NCBI GenBank assembly: GCA_037178855.1
Contig: JASJZC010000007.1
Location: 4,402,001-4,466,000, forward strand
Direction of reading: 5' to 3'
From: Oscheius sp. JU75
Lineage: Eukaryota; Nematoda; Chromadorea; Rhabditida; Rhabditidae
DNA length: 64,000 bases
The translations under genes were made by a program, and so were the position numbers. This document shows positions 1 through 10,931 of this stretch, piece by piece. Position 1 is the first letter of the stretch, and each line of letters starts with the position of its first letter. Below the pieces are notes generated by a model, which did no database searches, was not told the origin of the DNA, and worked only from the letters and a program-made list of their open reading frames with translations.

Positions 1-298
1 CTTTGTGCCAGAAATAGCATCTGCAGAAAACTTTACTTCCTTACAAGATAGGACATTTCTTTCTAATATGGCCAATCAGACATTGTTGTTTTCGGCAGCT
101 GCGCTTAGCGTCTAGCTCTCGGTCTCTCAAGTTGACTTTCCGGAACAAACTTTTTCCAACCGAAATACAAAGAATTGTTCGCTGTTTCTCTCATTTTCTA
201 TACCTTCTTTCGTGCACCTGAGAACTATTTCCTCTTTGTATTGATTTGTTGCCTTCAACACCTTTTTGTATCCACATGCTTCCAGCTGGAATGTGGAG

Positions 299-3200
299 AT
301 GAACTATTTGAGTTGGCTGCTGTGCTGCTCCCTCGTGGCCGGCATGGCGCCAGTGATTCGGGGACCGTTAGGTGCTCCTGAAAAGGATGAAGAGTACGAG
401 GAAGAAAGACACAACCCGCGTCCTCGACGAGCATTTGGAAAAAATGACTATATGCTGCCCGAAAATTTCAAAACATTGCGGCGATCGGACATTCCGGTCA
501 CTTACCGACTCCACGATGACTTACTCCGATATTACAGGTAAGAGTTCAAACCAAAGTTTTATATGTTATTATCAAATTTGACCCTAGGATATAGCTCCCT
601 GGGGCCTGAACAAGGCGCCAAAATTTTGAGGGGCAGATGTCAGTCTGGCGTGACGATGGACACCGGGGAATTCCATCATTGTATCAGTTGTAGGAACAAT
701 TGCTGAATATGATGTCAGCGAGAATAATGTTGCTATTTTGCAAAAGTTTCAGTAGGTTTCAGGATGTTCGAACCTATCTCTGGGTAAATGCGACAATATT
801 GTATTACAAATAGAATTACCCGATGTCCCACTTTACCTTCCCTTGGGAGGAAGACTAAGGTGTTCCTCCTTAATGGCATCCAATGCATTTCATGAAAACG
901 AGGCAAACTTTCAGGAAAGGGACGAGACCAGTGACACACCCAAACAAAATTGTCGATGTGTCGATGAGTGTCTTCCTGTATCAGATCATCAAACTTGTGA
1001 GTGCTTTTGATATATTTATTGACGCTATGACAACTACCCGATTTTTATCCGATTTTTTTAGGACGCCGTGAAGAATACCATCAGTTTATCAGGAAGCTTC
1101 GAGTTGGTGGGTCATTTAGTTTGCTTCCACGAAGTTGGTGAGATAGTCGAAAGTCTTTTGGTACCTCAAAGTTGTAAGTTTTCTTGGAAGAAGAGCTCGG
1201 ATGTTCAGTGCTATTGAAATAGTTGCGGCGAAGCAATAGCATCAACTTTAACAGCTCATATATAACTGCGCAAATAGATCAGATCTCTGCTTGCTGAAGA
1301 GTGGAACAAAAGAGTTGCTAGTGAGATGAAACGAACCTTTTGAGAAATTTTCTTGTGTTTCCGTCCGGACCAGTAATGATCACCCGTTCCTCAAGCAAGT
1401 CAGGCTTCAATAAAATGAAGAGACGAGCAGCAGATTTCATCTCTTGCCACCATCCGATCATCGACTTTTTGTATTTCGTCTCCAGTTTGATAGACTTGTC
1501 ACGAATAATTCCTTCCTCGATAATCATGAGTCCTAAAGTCAACGAAAAGGTCAGGTAAAAGACACCGCAGCGATAAGTAATTCCGAAATTAGACGCAAAG
1601 TATTCTAATGAGCTTTGTGGATGTACTGGGTGATTGGGCCAGTTTGAGTGCAGTGTGCGTCTTCCTTCTCACAGCCCAATTACGGCATTTAGAAGACGCT
1701 TCGCACAAACCAGGCGGCTGAAAACGGGGAATTTTCTTATGATACTTTCTGGTCTTGAGAGTTTTGTTCCTCGAAATAGATAGATTCATATTCCACAACA
1801 ACGCAAGGGGCTTTCAGCTGTGTACGTACCTCCCTCGGGGACGTTCAGGGAAGGAGGAAGGCCACTCTCGGCTTTTGTCCTTCAAGACGAGTTCAACCGC
1901 TATATTAGCATAGGAACCCGTCGGGATTTCTAGGCTCGAATAGGTCGAGTTCAGAAAAAAAAACTCCATTTACCCAATGATGGCAAATGCCAAAGATTTA
2001 GCACAGATTGCAATACGAGGAGCTTAATATGAGTAACGCTCTGCTTAAATTTATTTTGAAGAGGATTTCTTATCTAAATTTTTGAAAACTTAATGTATTG
2101 GTAGTTATGAAGTGCTATCGAATTATTCCCCTGGGTGTCGCGGAGGTCGTGTCTTAAAGGATCGCTCAACGGAGACGAATGGCCGTTATTTTGTGTCCGA
2201 GAACACTATTTACGCACTCGATATGCCACTCGAATATTGCACAAAGTAAAAAGGGGCCTTACCTGAGTTACCGACCATCTCAATAGCTACTAGATCGTCG
2301 CCAGTGGGTTTCTTGTCAAAGTCCACAAATCCAGTGTCCTCATCAAATGGCTTGCTTGTCATAAATCCCACCTCGCGTCGTGTATCCGTCCCATCCAAAG
2401 TCACTGCATAAGTGCTGAGCAGATATCATTATTATAAGTGAGGGTTGTTTTGCACACCTGACATTGACTGGAGGTCGGTCAAAAGAAGGCACATCGGAAA
2501 TTTGGACTTCTAGGACCTCCTTGTAAGGTCCATTCAGCGATTCGGGATATCTGTCACCGGCAGTCGTTTTTGCTTCCCATCTGCCAATGAACCAAGCCAG
2601 ATTCTCCAAAATCGGAGGTAGTGCGAGCGGAAGTTCTATAAATACGCCCGAATGGTTTACTAATAAAAAACTTGCTTTGACCGCTTGACTCACAGACTCC
2701 GCAAGTTAATGCACAGTTATCTGAGAAAAAGGGCAGAATTGGTCTAGCCCATTGGCAACGGTTTTCTTCTTTCCACCGCTCACAGCTCCGGTAGACATCT
2801 TGGCACAGTCCTTAAAGGAAACAGTTTCTTTCTTAAAAAAAAAAGAGTCACTTTGGCATCCTTTGCCCATAAATCCACGAGGACAGCGGCATCTATTACC
2901 AGTCCTTCTTTGCTCGCAGACTCCTTCTCCGCAGTCTCTTGACCCCAATGAGCAGAAATGTACCACTGAAAGCATTCGAGTTTACTTAAGAAGGTGGATC
3001 TCTTGCCCATATAGGGCGCCGTTTCGGAGGCTCATTTGAATTCCAAGAGGGCTTTTTATGAATCTCATCTCCACTGCACTGATATTGCTCCTCCCGATGC
3101 CATTAAGTTTGGCTACGAGGAAAACTTCGATCGAAAATAACTCTTCAGATGCTCGTGGAATCATGGGGGCTAACGTAAGCGCGATTTGAACTCACCTGCT

Positions 3201-5886
3201 TTGATTGCTTTTTGAGAAGAGACAACCTGTAGCAATATTAGGAAACCCAAAGTGATAGACTTCATCCTGAAAGTTCTGTATTTTCAGTATTGGCAAGACG
3301 AGTTTCTTCAATGGAACCCTTCCAGCTACGAGGGAGCGCAGGAGATATTCTTATCATCTTCAGACGTGTGGATTCCGGAATTTTCCCTTTACTACAGGTG
3401 AGAACAGAAACCTAGTGATATGTCTGTCGGCAATGCATATAAACGGTGCGGCTTTGAACAATATTTCAGTCCATTCATCCCATCAAGTTTCTATCGTCGG
3501 CCTTACTGAGTTTTCACTTTTGGCAGAATCGAAATTGTTCCTTGAAAAGTCAAATATAGAGGGAAAAAGGCGGCATTGAGACGAATTTATAGCCTGGTTA
3601 GGGAACAATTGAGAAGAAAAGTAGAAGCTATTCTAATTTGCCGCCTAGTGAGCTCAAAGTTAGAATGATTGGGTGAGAAGGGGGATCGGTTCTGCTTTCT
3701 CGGGTGTGCCATCTTTTTCTAATAAGTATTACACAAAAGCCATTGCCGGAAAGTTCATGCCCCCGAGGCCAGTCCAGGGGGTCGTGATCACTCGAAAAAC
3801 AGGCACGTGCCCTTGGAAGAAGAAGAGAAAGTGTAGCGAAAGTGTTCGGGTACTGGCTGCCAGCTAGCAGAAACACCAGCAAACGACTGCCCGATCGGGG
3901 AGACATACCAGTTACGCTTCTTGTTACAATGGCAGATAACATCCGCAATTCGCGCTTTCCAATCGGAACGGAGTCTTGAGAAAACTGGAAAAGAAAAAGA
4001 TTGCCACTAGATATTCCCTATTTTTCAGTCTCAACTTTAACGACGCCGTGAAACTACAGTCCAACAATGATATTCGTGTCAACTATACTGGTCATATCCG
4101 TTACTACATTCCTTTTTCATCTGAAAGTCTCTGCAAACTCGATGTCAAGTTTTTTCCATTTGACAAGTGAGCTATCTGTTTTACGATCACTGTCGCTAGA
4201 ACTGTTACTTGATGTGGTATCAGTTCTGCTACCGATGGTACCAGCCACAGAGAAAAATAAAAAGACGACTTAGCAAAAGAGATGATTTAGACAAAAATGT
4301 CAGCTACTGTTCGGGTCCTGGGCACATTCAAACGATTCCATTAAGTACTCTCTTTACACGCCAACACTGTCTTTGATCGACTTCTACGACAATCAAGAAT
4401 GGGAACTGGTCATGGTATGTATTCTTGCCAATCTTACCTCAACCTTCATAGAACGAAAGTACGGTTCAGTCCAATGGCTTCCTTTATGACTATCTGGATC
4501 CTCCACTGTTCTGGGAAATGATCATTATAGACCTCGTGGTGGAACGTCAAAGTTTTTATTATGGTACACTCACAAAAAACCAATAACTTCCTGTTTATAG
4601 TGTTCAATCTGGTGATACCTAGTACGATCATAACACTTGTAGCTGTCATCGGATTCCATACTCCAAGTACCAGTGGACGAGTCCGGTTGGTCTTTGTTGA
4701 TGTCTAGGTTATACATAATTCCAGAGATGCAAAGTTTCGCTTGGGTATCATGACTCTTATGAGTATGTCCGTCATTTTGTTGGCTATCGTCGAAGACATG
4801 CCAAAGTTCAGCATGTCCACAAATAGAAAAGGAAGAGGCTCTTTCTCAGGAATACCTCTTATCGGTAATGCTGGTGTTTTTATATCTAACTCCTCTATTT
4901 AGGGTTATACTACTTCATCTTGTTGGCTATCATTGGACTATCCACCGTGACCACTTCCATGTTCGTGTTTCTGGAACGAGATGTTCGGGTCAAACATGAA
5001 ATACCCTGGTATTTACGGTGGCTAGCGCTTGATATAGCACCTCATCGAATAACCAGGTGGGCATAATTTTCTTTTATCTGTGCTGCCATTTACGTTGTAT
5101 GGTCGATGCATGTAAGACCTAATACTTTCCTTATTTCCAGTTGTAGGTCCTCAAGTTCCTACCGTCGTCAGACGAACGATGGGCAATCCGAGGTACGAAA
5201 CTATAACAGTCACGAGGAAACCACCTCGTTCCAGCTGCAAGAGCATCTTCTGAGCAATGGACGTGTCCAGACCGGCATTCGTGACAAGGCAAGAGGCGTT
5301 GCTGTTTCGTTACTCTCCCTGCTTCCACGTCCCTCAGTTGCAGACAATGCTTACCAAATGCACTCCCCCAACCCGGTTTTACCTTGCTTCTTTCTGTGTA
5401 GCTTAAAAGTTTAGGAAACTGCGACACCTAGTCGACAAGCTTTGCGACGACGACTGAGCATAACACAATATGACAACATGCTGATCTACCAATATTTCGA
5501 ACAGGTTTTGGAAGACTTAATCAATTGTGTGACGCACATCGAAAAAAGTGTTTCCGGAATACGGTTAGCATGCTCTTAATCTGTAAACGTTGTCAGATTC
5601 AGCCAAGAAATTGTGTCTTTGATACCTCAAGACGATCTCAACAGCAAGTGGCAGACAGTGATCCGACGTCTCGAAATAATCTCGCTGGTATTCTACGTTT
5701 CGGTTCTTTTCATCACCATGTATTTGTTCTTCTATCACGACTGGTAAGATAATTCATATAGCAAAGTAAAAATCTTTCAGGTATTGTGCAATTGGTCATA
5801 ATCCCTGTGGACAACATAACTTAAAGTGCCCCTGGATGACTCCAGTCGAAGAAGATCCCCAGTGCTTACATAACTCCTACAATTGA
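299..5886 (+). CDS. Cys-loop ligand-gated ion channel subunit (nAChR-like)
   Basis: Pentameric neurotransmitter-gated channel subunit of the plasma membrane. Fourteen exons join in phase: 299-537, 915-996, 1062-1106, 3288-3397, 4029-4166, 4291-4414, 4452-4563, 4601-4685, 4725-4864, 4903-5056, 5141-5375, 5415-5563, 5597-5743, 5781-5886. The ATG at 299 opens a signal peptide (MNYLSWLLCCSLVAG). The ligand-binding domain carries the YWQDEFLQWNP motif and a Cys-loop with exactly 13 residues between cysteines (CKLDVKFFPFDKQKC), followed by FGSW. Four membrane segments follow: TM1 near VIPSTIITLVAVIGF, TM2 near LGIMTLMSMSVILL, TM3 near YYFILLAIIGLSTV, and TM4 near LVFYVSVLFITMYLFF. A cytoplasmic loop of roughly 120 residues lies before TM4. 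The loop C region has no adjacent cysteine pair, so it is not a classical alpha subunit. Intron 3 (1107-3287) holds another gene on the minus strand. Family assignment is firm; ligand and ion selectivity are unknown. Confidence 0.9.
1318..3265 (-). CDS. Secreted EGF-ShKT-THAP4/nitrobindin-like protein (nested gene)
   Basis: Seven exons on the minus strand: 3196-3265, 2986-3169, 2852-2937, 2682-2810, 2459-2635 (the end at 2458/2459 is set by the AG/gt donor), 2263-2414, 1318-1532. The ATG at 3265 begins a signal peptide (MKSITLGFLILLQVVSS). About 50 residues of unknown character follow, then an EGF-like module (DCGEGVCEQ...CRCPRGFMGKGC) and a six-cysteine ShKT module (CQDVYRSCERWKEENRC ... CALTCGVC). 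The C-terminal domain resembles the THAP4/nitrobindin (DUF1794) beta-barrel: it starts PPILENLAWFIGRW, passes through YAVTLDGTDTRREVGF and ends IITGPDGNTRKFLKRF. Introns are 42-48 nt except the last (about 730 nt). The whole gene lies inside intron 3 of the opposite-strand channel gene. Nitrobindins bind haem intracellularly; a secreted version is inferred here from the signal peptide. Exon chain is well supported by matching phases; biochemical role is unknown. Confidence 0.82.
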
Positions 5887-6542
5887 TCAGAATATTGACG
5901 GGTGGCTACAGTGATTTCTTTGTTGTATATCCTAATTTGTTGCTCAGCAAAGTATATTCAGATTGCTTATTCAAATCCTCTCACTATCCGTCTTCAGAAT
6001 GAATTATGATGTCTATTGATGTTCATTTGAATGTGCGTCTTGATGTAAACATATCTTTACTGATCAATTCGACAAGTTTGGGTTAGTTTAAATGACAAAA
6101 TTCGGGTTCAAAGTCTGAAAACTTTTTAAAGGCTTTTTGTTAAGTGCGCCCTGATGAGAACCTCGCTGGTACTACGACCCCAATTCCACAGTAGAGCAGG
6201 GATACGTGTCTCAACAGTAGTGTAAAGCCACGAGTCTTGGCTACTATTCTTGCACGCTATTATGGTTCGAGCCGAGAATCACGAAAAGGTTTTATTGGGC
6301 TTGCACACAATAGAATATCGGAAGTATGGTTTCATGACTAGTGAGTATCTTAATAATCCTACGAATGTTGCACATGTGATAGCTATGAGCATAACCCGAA
6401 AATGACAAAATCATCAACAATAAGGCGTCTATTGGACAGTGGAACTGTAACCCATAGCCGATTACAAAAGATGCTATGCAGATTTGCTCCATAGAACCAG
6501 AACTGGCACCCATTTCGGAAGAAAGCCTTTGATTTGATGTGA
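5887..6542. other. Tail-to-tail intergenic spacer
   Basis: About 650 bp between the 3' end of the ion-channel gene (plus) and the 3' end of the CEP170-like gene (minus). It presumably holds both 3' UTRs. I see no further open frame, RNA gene or repeat that I can support. Confidence 0.6.
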
Positions 6543-9500
6543 TTAACGAGGAGAATTGGGGTTGAAATCCGTGTAGTTATTGGTGCCTTGAAGGACTCGT
6601 GAACGATAGCCGCCTGAGCGAGGAGACCCGTTGCTTATGGAAGCGGCGACTGTGGGACGAGAGACTCGCTCCTGAGGAGACGGGAGCTGATGAGAACGGA
6701 AACTGAAACACTAATAAATAAGGAATAATATAGTTTTACCTCAAATTGGAGAAGCCGCTAGCAAGAGATTGCCCATCTTCGTGTTCCTCGAGGAACTCAG
6801 GAATAGGTGACTGATGTCCATCGAGAGAATACTGCTCCAAATATCGTTGAACTGCATCGAAAGCATCAGAAAGTCTTTCTAGCTGCTCGTTCAACGATTC
6901 ATGTGCACGAGGAGGATCAGCCGCCGCCGACAGAAGATCTTCAACAGAAACGGAAAGACAACCCTTGTTCTGGGATCTGAATTAAAGTTGGAGAACCATA
7001 TGTATCCCTTTTTACCTAATAAGTTCGATACTCTTCTTGCACTTCTGAGAAAGTAGATCTACTGCTCGAGCTAATCCGCTATGTTCGCGACTGCCGCTGG
7101 CATTTCTAAGAGTCAATCTGTTGATATCCTTGACCATTCCGCGAGAGTACTCGGCAACAATTCTTTGACTAGCTTGCTCCGCTTCGTTCTCCACGACAGA
7201 CTCTTGAGATCTGTTGCGTGAAAGTTGGCCGTAATCCATCTAAAGACAGTAAGTATGTATTTTTATTTTAGAAAAGATACCATTTTGGGCGGCGCTGCTG
7301 CACCGGGTCCCACGTGGAACGAGATTGAGCGATGGGACATGAACTGATCTCCTCTGAAAACAAGTCTTACTGTTGGAACACAAATAAAAGCGATAGGAGA
7401 GGCTTTGTAACATTTGAAAGAAACTGAACATGAATACTTGTGATAGACACGACTAACGACATCTAACATACCGTAGCGTCTCGGATTCTACCGAGACTAC
7501 AGAGAGATCAGTAATGCTAAAGAATGGTTGAAAAGTTAAAGCATCAATTGTTAGTGCCCACCTTGATTTAAGATCCTTTGCTTTTTTCGCTTCTGCCGCA
7601 GCTTTCATAGGATTGTAGTCTTTTCTCCGAAGCCAGGCATTCATTTCTTGTTCTCTTTGCTGACTTCCAACAATGGAACGGGCTGGTGCTCCGCCAGCAC
7701 GGAATGGTGGACGTTTCGGGCCTTGTTGCGGACTTGCAAGTCCACTTGGTGTTCCTGGTCCTCGCATCGAGAATCTGCCTCCATCACCTCGTCTAAACCA
7801 AAGCAGATTATTAGAAGCCAGTATAGAGAAAGACACACGAAACATAACTAATGTGCATGAGAGCAAGCAAGATTAAAATGAACCGAATGATAGCGAAAGA
7901 AGCAAACTGCAAACCTGCTCCGGACTTTTAGATATTTTCGATTTAAATTGGTTACCTCATGCTGAGGGAGTAACAACAATCGCGCATGATATTAAACGGG
8001 ATATAGTGTCCGAGCACAAAACGTGCTACGACTATTCTCTTTTCACAAACGATATCGAACATTCCGATACATGCATTATTCGACCAAGCGCTCACTCTCT
8101 TACGTACATCTCGCTTTGACTGCGCTTTCCTCTCCTGCTAAGAACAATATTATCTGGCTTAAAGTGTGGGGTTGTGCTTTTGAAGAAGAAAAACTGTGGA
8201 GTTAAAAAGGGATTAACTAAAACCTGAAGTTTGCGTTAGTTGTAGATGCAGCAGACGGAGCTCGTGATGCTTGACCGAACACAGACCGATTAGGTGGTTG
8301 CGGTGGTTGAACAGGCAACGACGGTTTTTTAGACAAAGGTGGAAGATTCTGCATGGTGGCCGGACGAACGGTCTCTTGTTGTCGGCTGGATCGAATCGAA
8401 ACTGTCGGTGTAGTAACTGAGCCAAAATTGTTAGAGTCTTCCGAGAAATGTAACCTGGCGTGCTAGTTTTAGTTTGGATCCCAGCCATTTGTCGAAGTTT
8501 CACCAATTCTTGTAGAATATTGTCCGACTTGGGTGGTTGTACAGGTTGTAGGGAGACTGGAGCTGCATGTTGGTTGCTATGAGTCGGTCTTGGGCTCCTT
8601 TCGTCAGCAGTTGATTCACTGAAAGATTTAAAAGATGCCGCATCTGCCTCCTCTGCTTACTTGCTATCAGTGTCAGAGTCCGTAGAATCATCGGAGTTTT
8701 CTACTACCCTCTGCATGTGAAGAGCATGACCCGCAGATTGCCTCTTTGACACGTCAACAACAAATGTTCCGGCCTCGCTGACAACATCGGCTTCCTTTCG
8801 TTCCTCGAAGTCGGGTAACTCTGAGCCAGGCTCCTCGTTAGCATCTGAACAAATGTTTTGAAACCGAAGACATATGAAAATACCTTGGAGTAGTTTACCC
8901 AAGAGGAATTTCTTATTCGCTGTTTCAACAGCGGGAAGACCGGTTACGGTCTCCGGTTTATCGGAAACACTTCCAGAGGGGGCTCCGGGTGCAGATTTTC
9001 TGCCTAGCACACGTCGAACCTGATCAACATTAACAACAGAGTAACAGATTTAGTTACCTGAGCTGATTTCAAAGCAGCATCCTGGAGAGAGACACCTCCC
9101 TTTGGAGCATCGAAATCAACCGTGAAGGCTGTAGCAGGTGCACGTGGAGTAACTGAATTGAATTAAGTTATTCGATTAGAGGCACAACTGTGCAACCTTT
9201 TTTCTTCTGTAGCTCTTCATCTTCGGGCATTGGTTTGGATAGGTCAATGTCCATGCGGAGTGAACGGACAGAAGCTAAATCACACCACTTCACGTAAGCA
9301 CAGAGGATAAGAGATAAAGGTAAAAACACTCACTCAAGCGTGGATTTACGCGGTGAGTGAAATAATTAAACTTTTCTTACATTTGGCTGGACGTTCTCTT
9401 TCCTTTTCCGCAACAGAATTGAAGTCAATGTCCATTCGTACAGATCGGGGAGCTGGAGGGATACGCGGTGGTGCGGCCCTCGATGTTTCATTGTCGGAGG

Positions 9501-10931
9501 CTGTGGTTTGAAAAACAGAAGCTGTTGGAGGAGAGACTCTTTGTCGACGGCTAAAACACTTGGTTATAGGAATTATTCAAATCTAAGAACCTTTCAACAT
9601 CGGTCAACGACTCGTGCTTATCTTCTCTTCCCCACCATTGTGGTGGCCCACCGTACAGTGGCGTCCGATCCGAAAGTGAGCCATCAATTTTGCCTTTGAA
9701 CTCGGCGCTTCCCTTTCTTGCGAACTCGCCAGATGATCGTGTTGCAAATTCGGCACTCGATCTTGTCACATCCCGTCTGAATCCGTCCCTTCCACTCTCA
9801 GGATCTTCCGGCTGGCTGTTGGGACTACATCTCAAATTGCCGGTACTTCCATGCGACACCAATTGTTGTCTGCTGAGAAATAGTTTCAGTATCTTTTGCA
9901 CACCCACCTATATTGCTGAGCAAACGATGTTTGCGGGGTTGTAGGAAAGATAGGAGCTGAAGGATAGGCATGAGTCATTCCAGATACGGGCGACTGCGGA
10001 GAATGGTGTTCTTCCGGGACTAAAAACGGCTTTTTACTTGACAAAATACGCTTTCCAACTCGAATTCTGCCTTGATAGATCCTCCGTCGAAGATGCCGGC
10101 TGTCCATATGTTTGTCTGTATGGCAGTGGCGACGGGAAACCACGATTTCCTGTCTGACTGACATATTGGGCCGGATTCGGTTGCATCTGCATTGGATATG
10201 GAGTTTGTTGAGGCTGTCCTCCTTGTGGAATAATGTAACCTGGATGTAAAATAAAAAAGGAAAAGAAACGAAATACCTTGCATATGCTGTCCTGCATAAG
10301 GATAAAACATTGGCTGTGGCTGTGGAGGAGGATAGAACATTGGCTGCATCTGTGGAATCGGTTGATAGAAAGCAGCTTGAGGAATTATATAATGCTGTCC
10401 AGTTGTTGGATCAATCAGAATATGACCCTGCATAGGCATTCCTGAAAAACACCTTAAGTTAGTTAAAAAAAAATAAAAACCTCCTTGTGGAACCATGTGA
10501 GGTTGGGATCCGTCATCCCTTTTCATTGTCGGTCCACTGGAGACAGAACTTCCGCGAGGACTTTCTTGCAAATCAGGTCCCTGGAATAATATCATGGATT
10601 GATCAATAGATTGTTCTCCTCTAACGAAAGAAGAACAGCTGTGTCTCGAACACCTAGCCAATCAATCATGCAAGAGTGAAAGTAAGAAAACAGAAAGGTC
10701 TTACCTGCTGGAGAGTGTCCACGAAGGGACGTCCATTCGATTCGTTTGGATTCATGTCTTCAGGCAGGGAGGACAGTGTAGCTGAAACTTGATTCGATTA
10801 ATAAGCGCACCATTTTCTGCTGGAAAAAATAGACATTTAAAAAGTTTACCTCCAAAATTAGCCGATAATCTTTTCTTGATACATCTGAGCTGCTCCCAAT
10901 CGGTTGCGGGTCGAGTAGGGATCGAGAGCGA
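6543..10931 (-). CDS. CEP170-like centrosome/microtubule-associated protein (5' end unresolved)
   Basis: Twenty minus-strand exons join in phase: 10850-10931, 10705-10781, 10481-10580, 10277-10441, 10060-10239, 9908-10019, 9591-9872, 9381-9550, 9197-9274, 9058-9152, 8884-9019, 8661-8844, 8455-8618, 8224-8416, 7562-7792, 7472-7516, 7281-7353, 7016-7239, 6740-6976, 6543-6702. They encode about 995 low-complexity, Ser/Pro/Gln-rich residues. Two segments resemble human CEP170: RTPLYGGPPQWWG (CEP170 has a TPLYGQPSWWG motif just after its N-terminal part) and TAFTVDFDAPKG (CEP170 has SFTIEFDD). A C-terminal helical region (AEQASQRIVAEYSRGMVKDI) sits where CEP170 has its microtubule/centrosome-binding region. 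Family known role: subdistal appendage and spindle microtubule association. No initiator ATG lies in the first listed exon, so upstream exons must exist; no FHA domain was found. Family call is by recalled motif similarity, moderate confidence; gene structure is strong. Confidence 0.72.
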
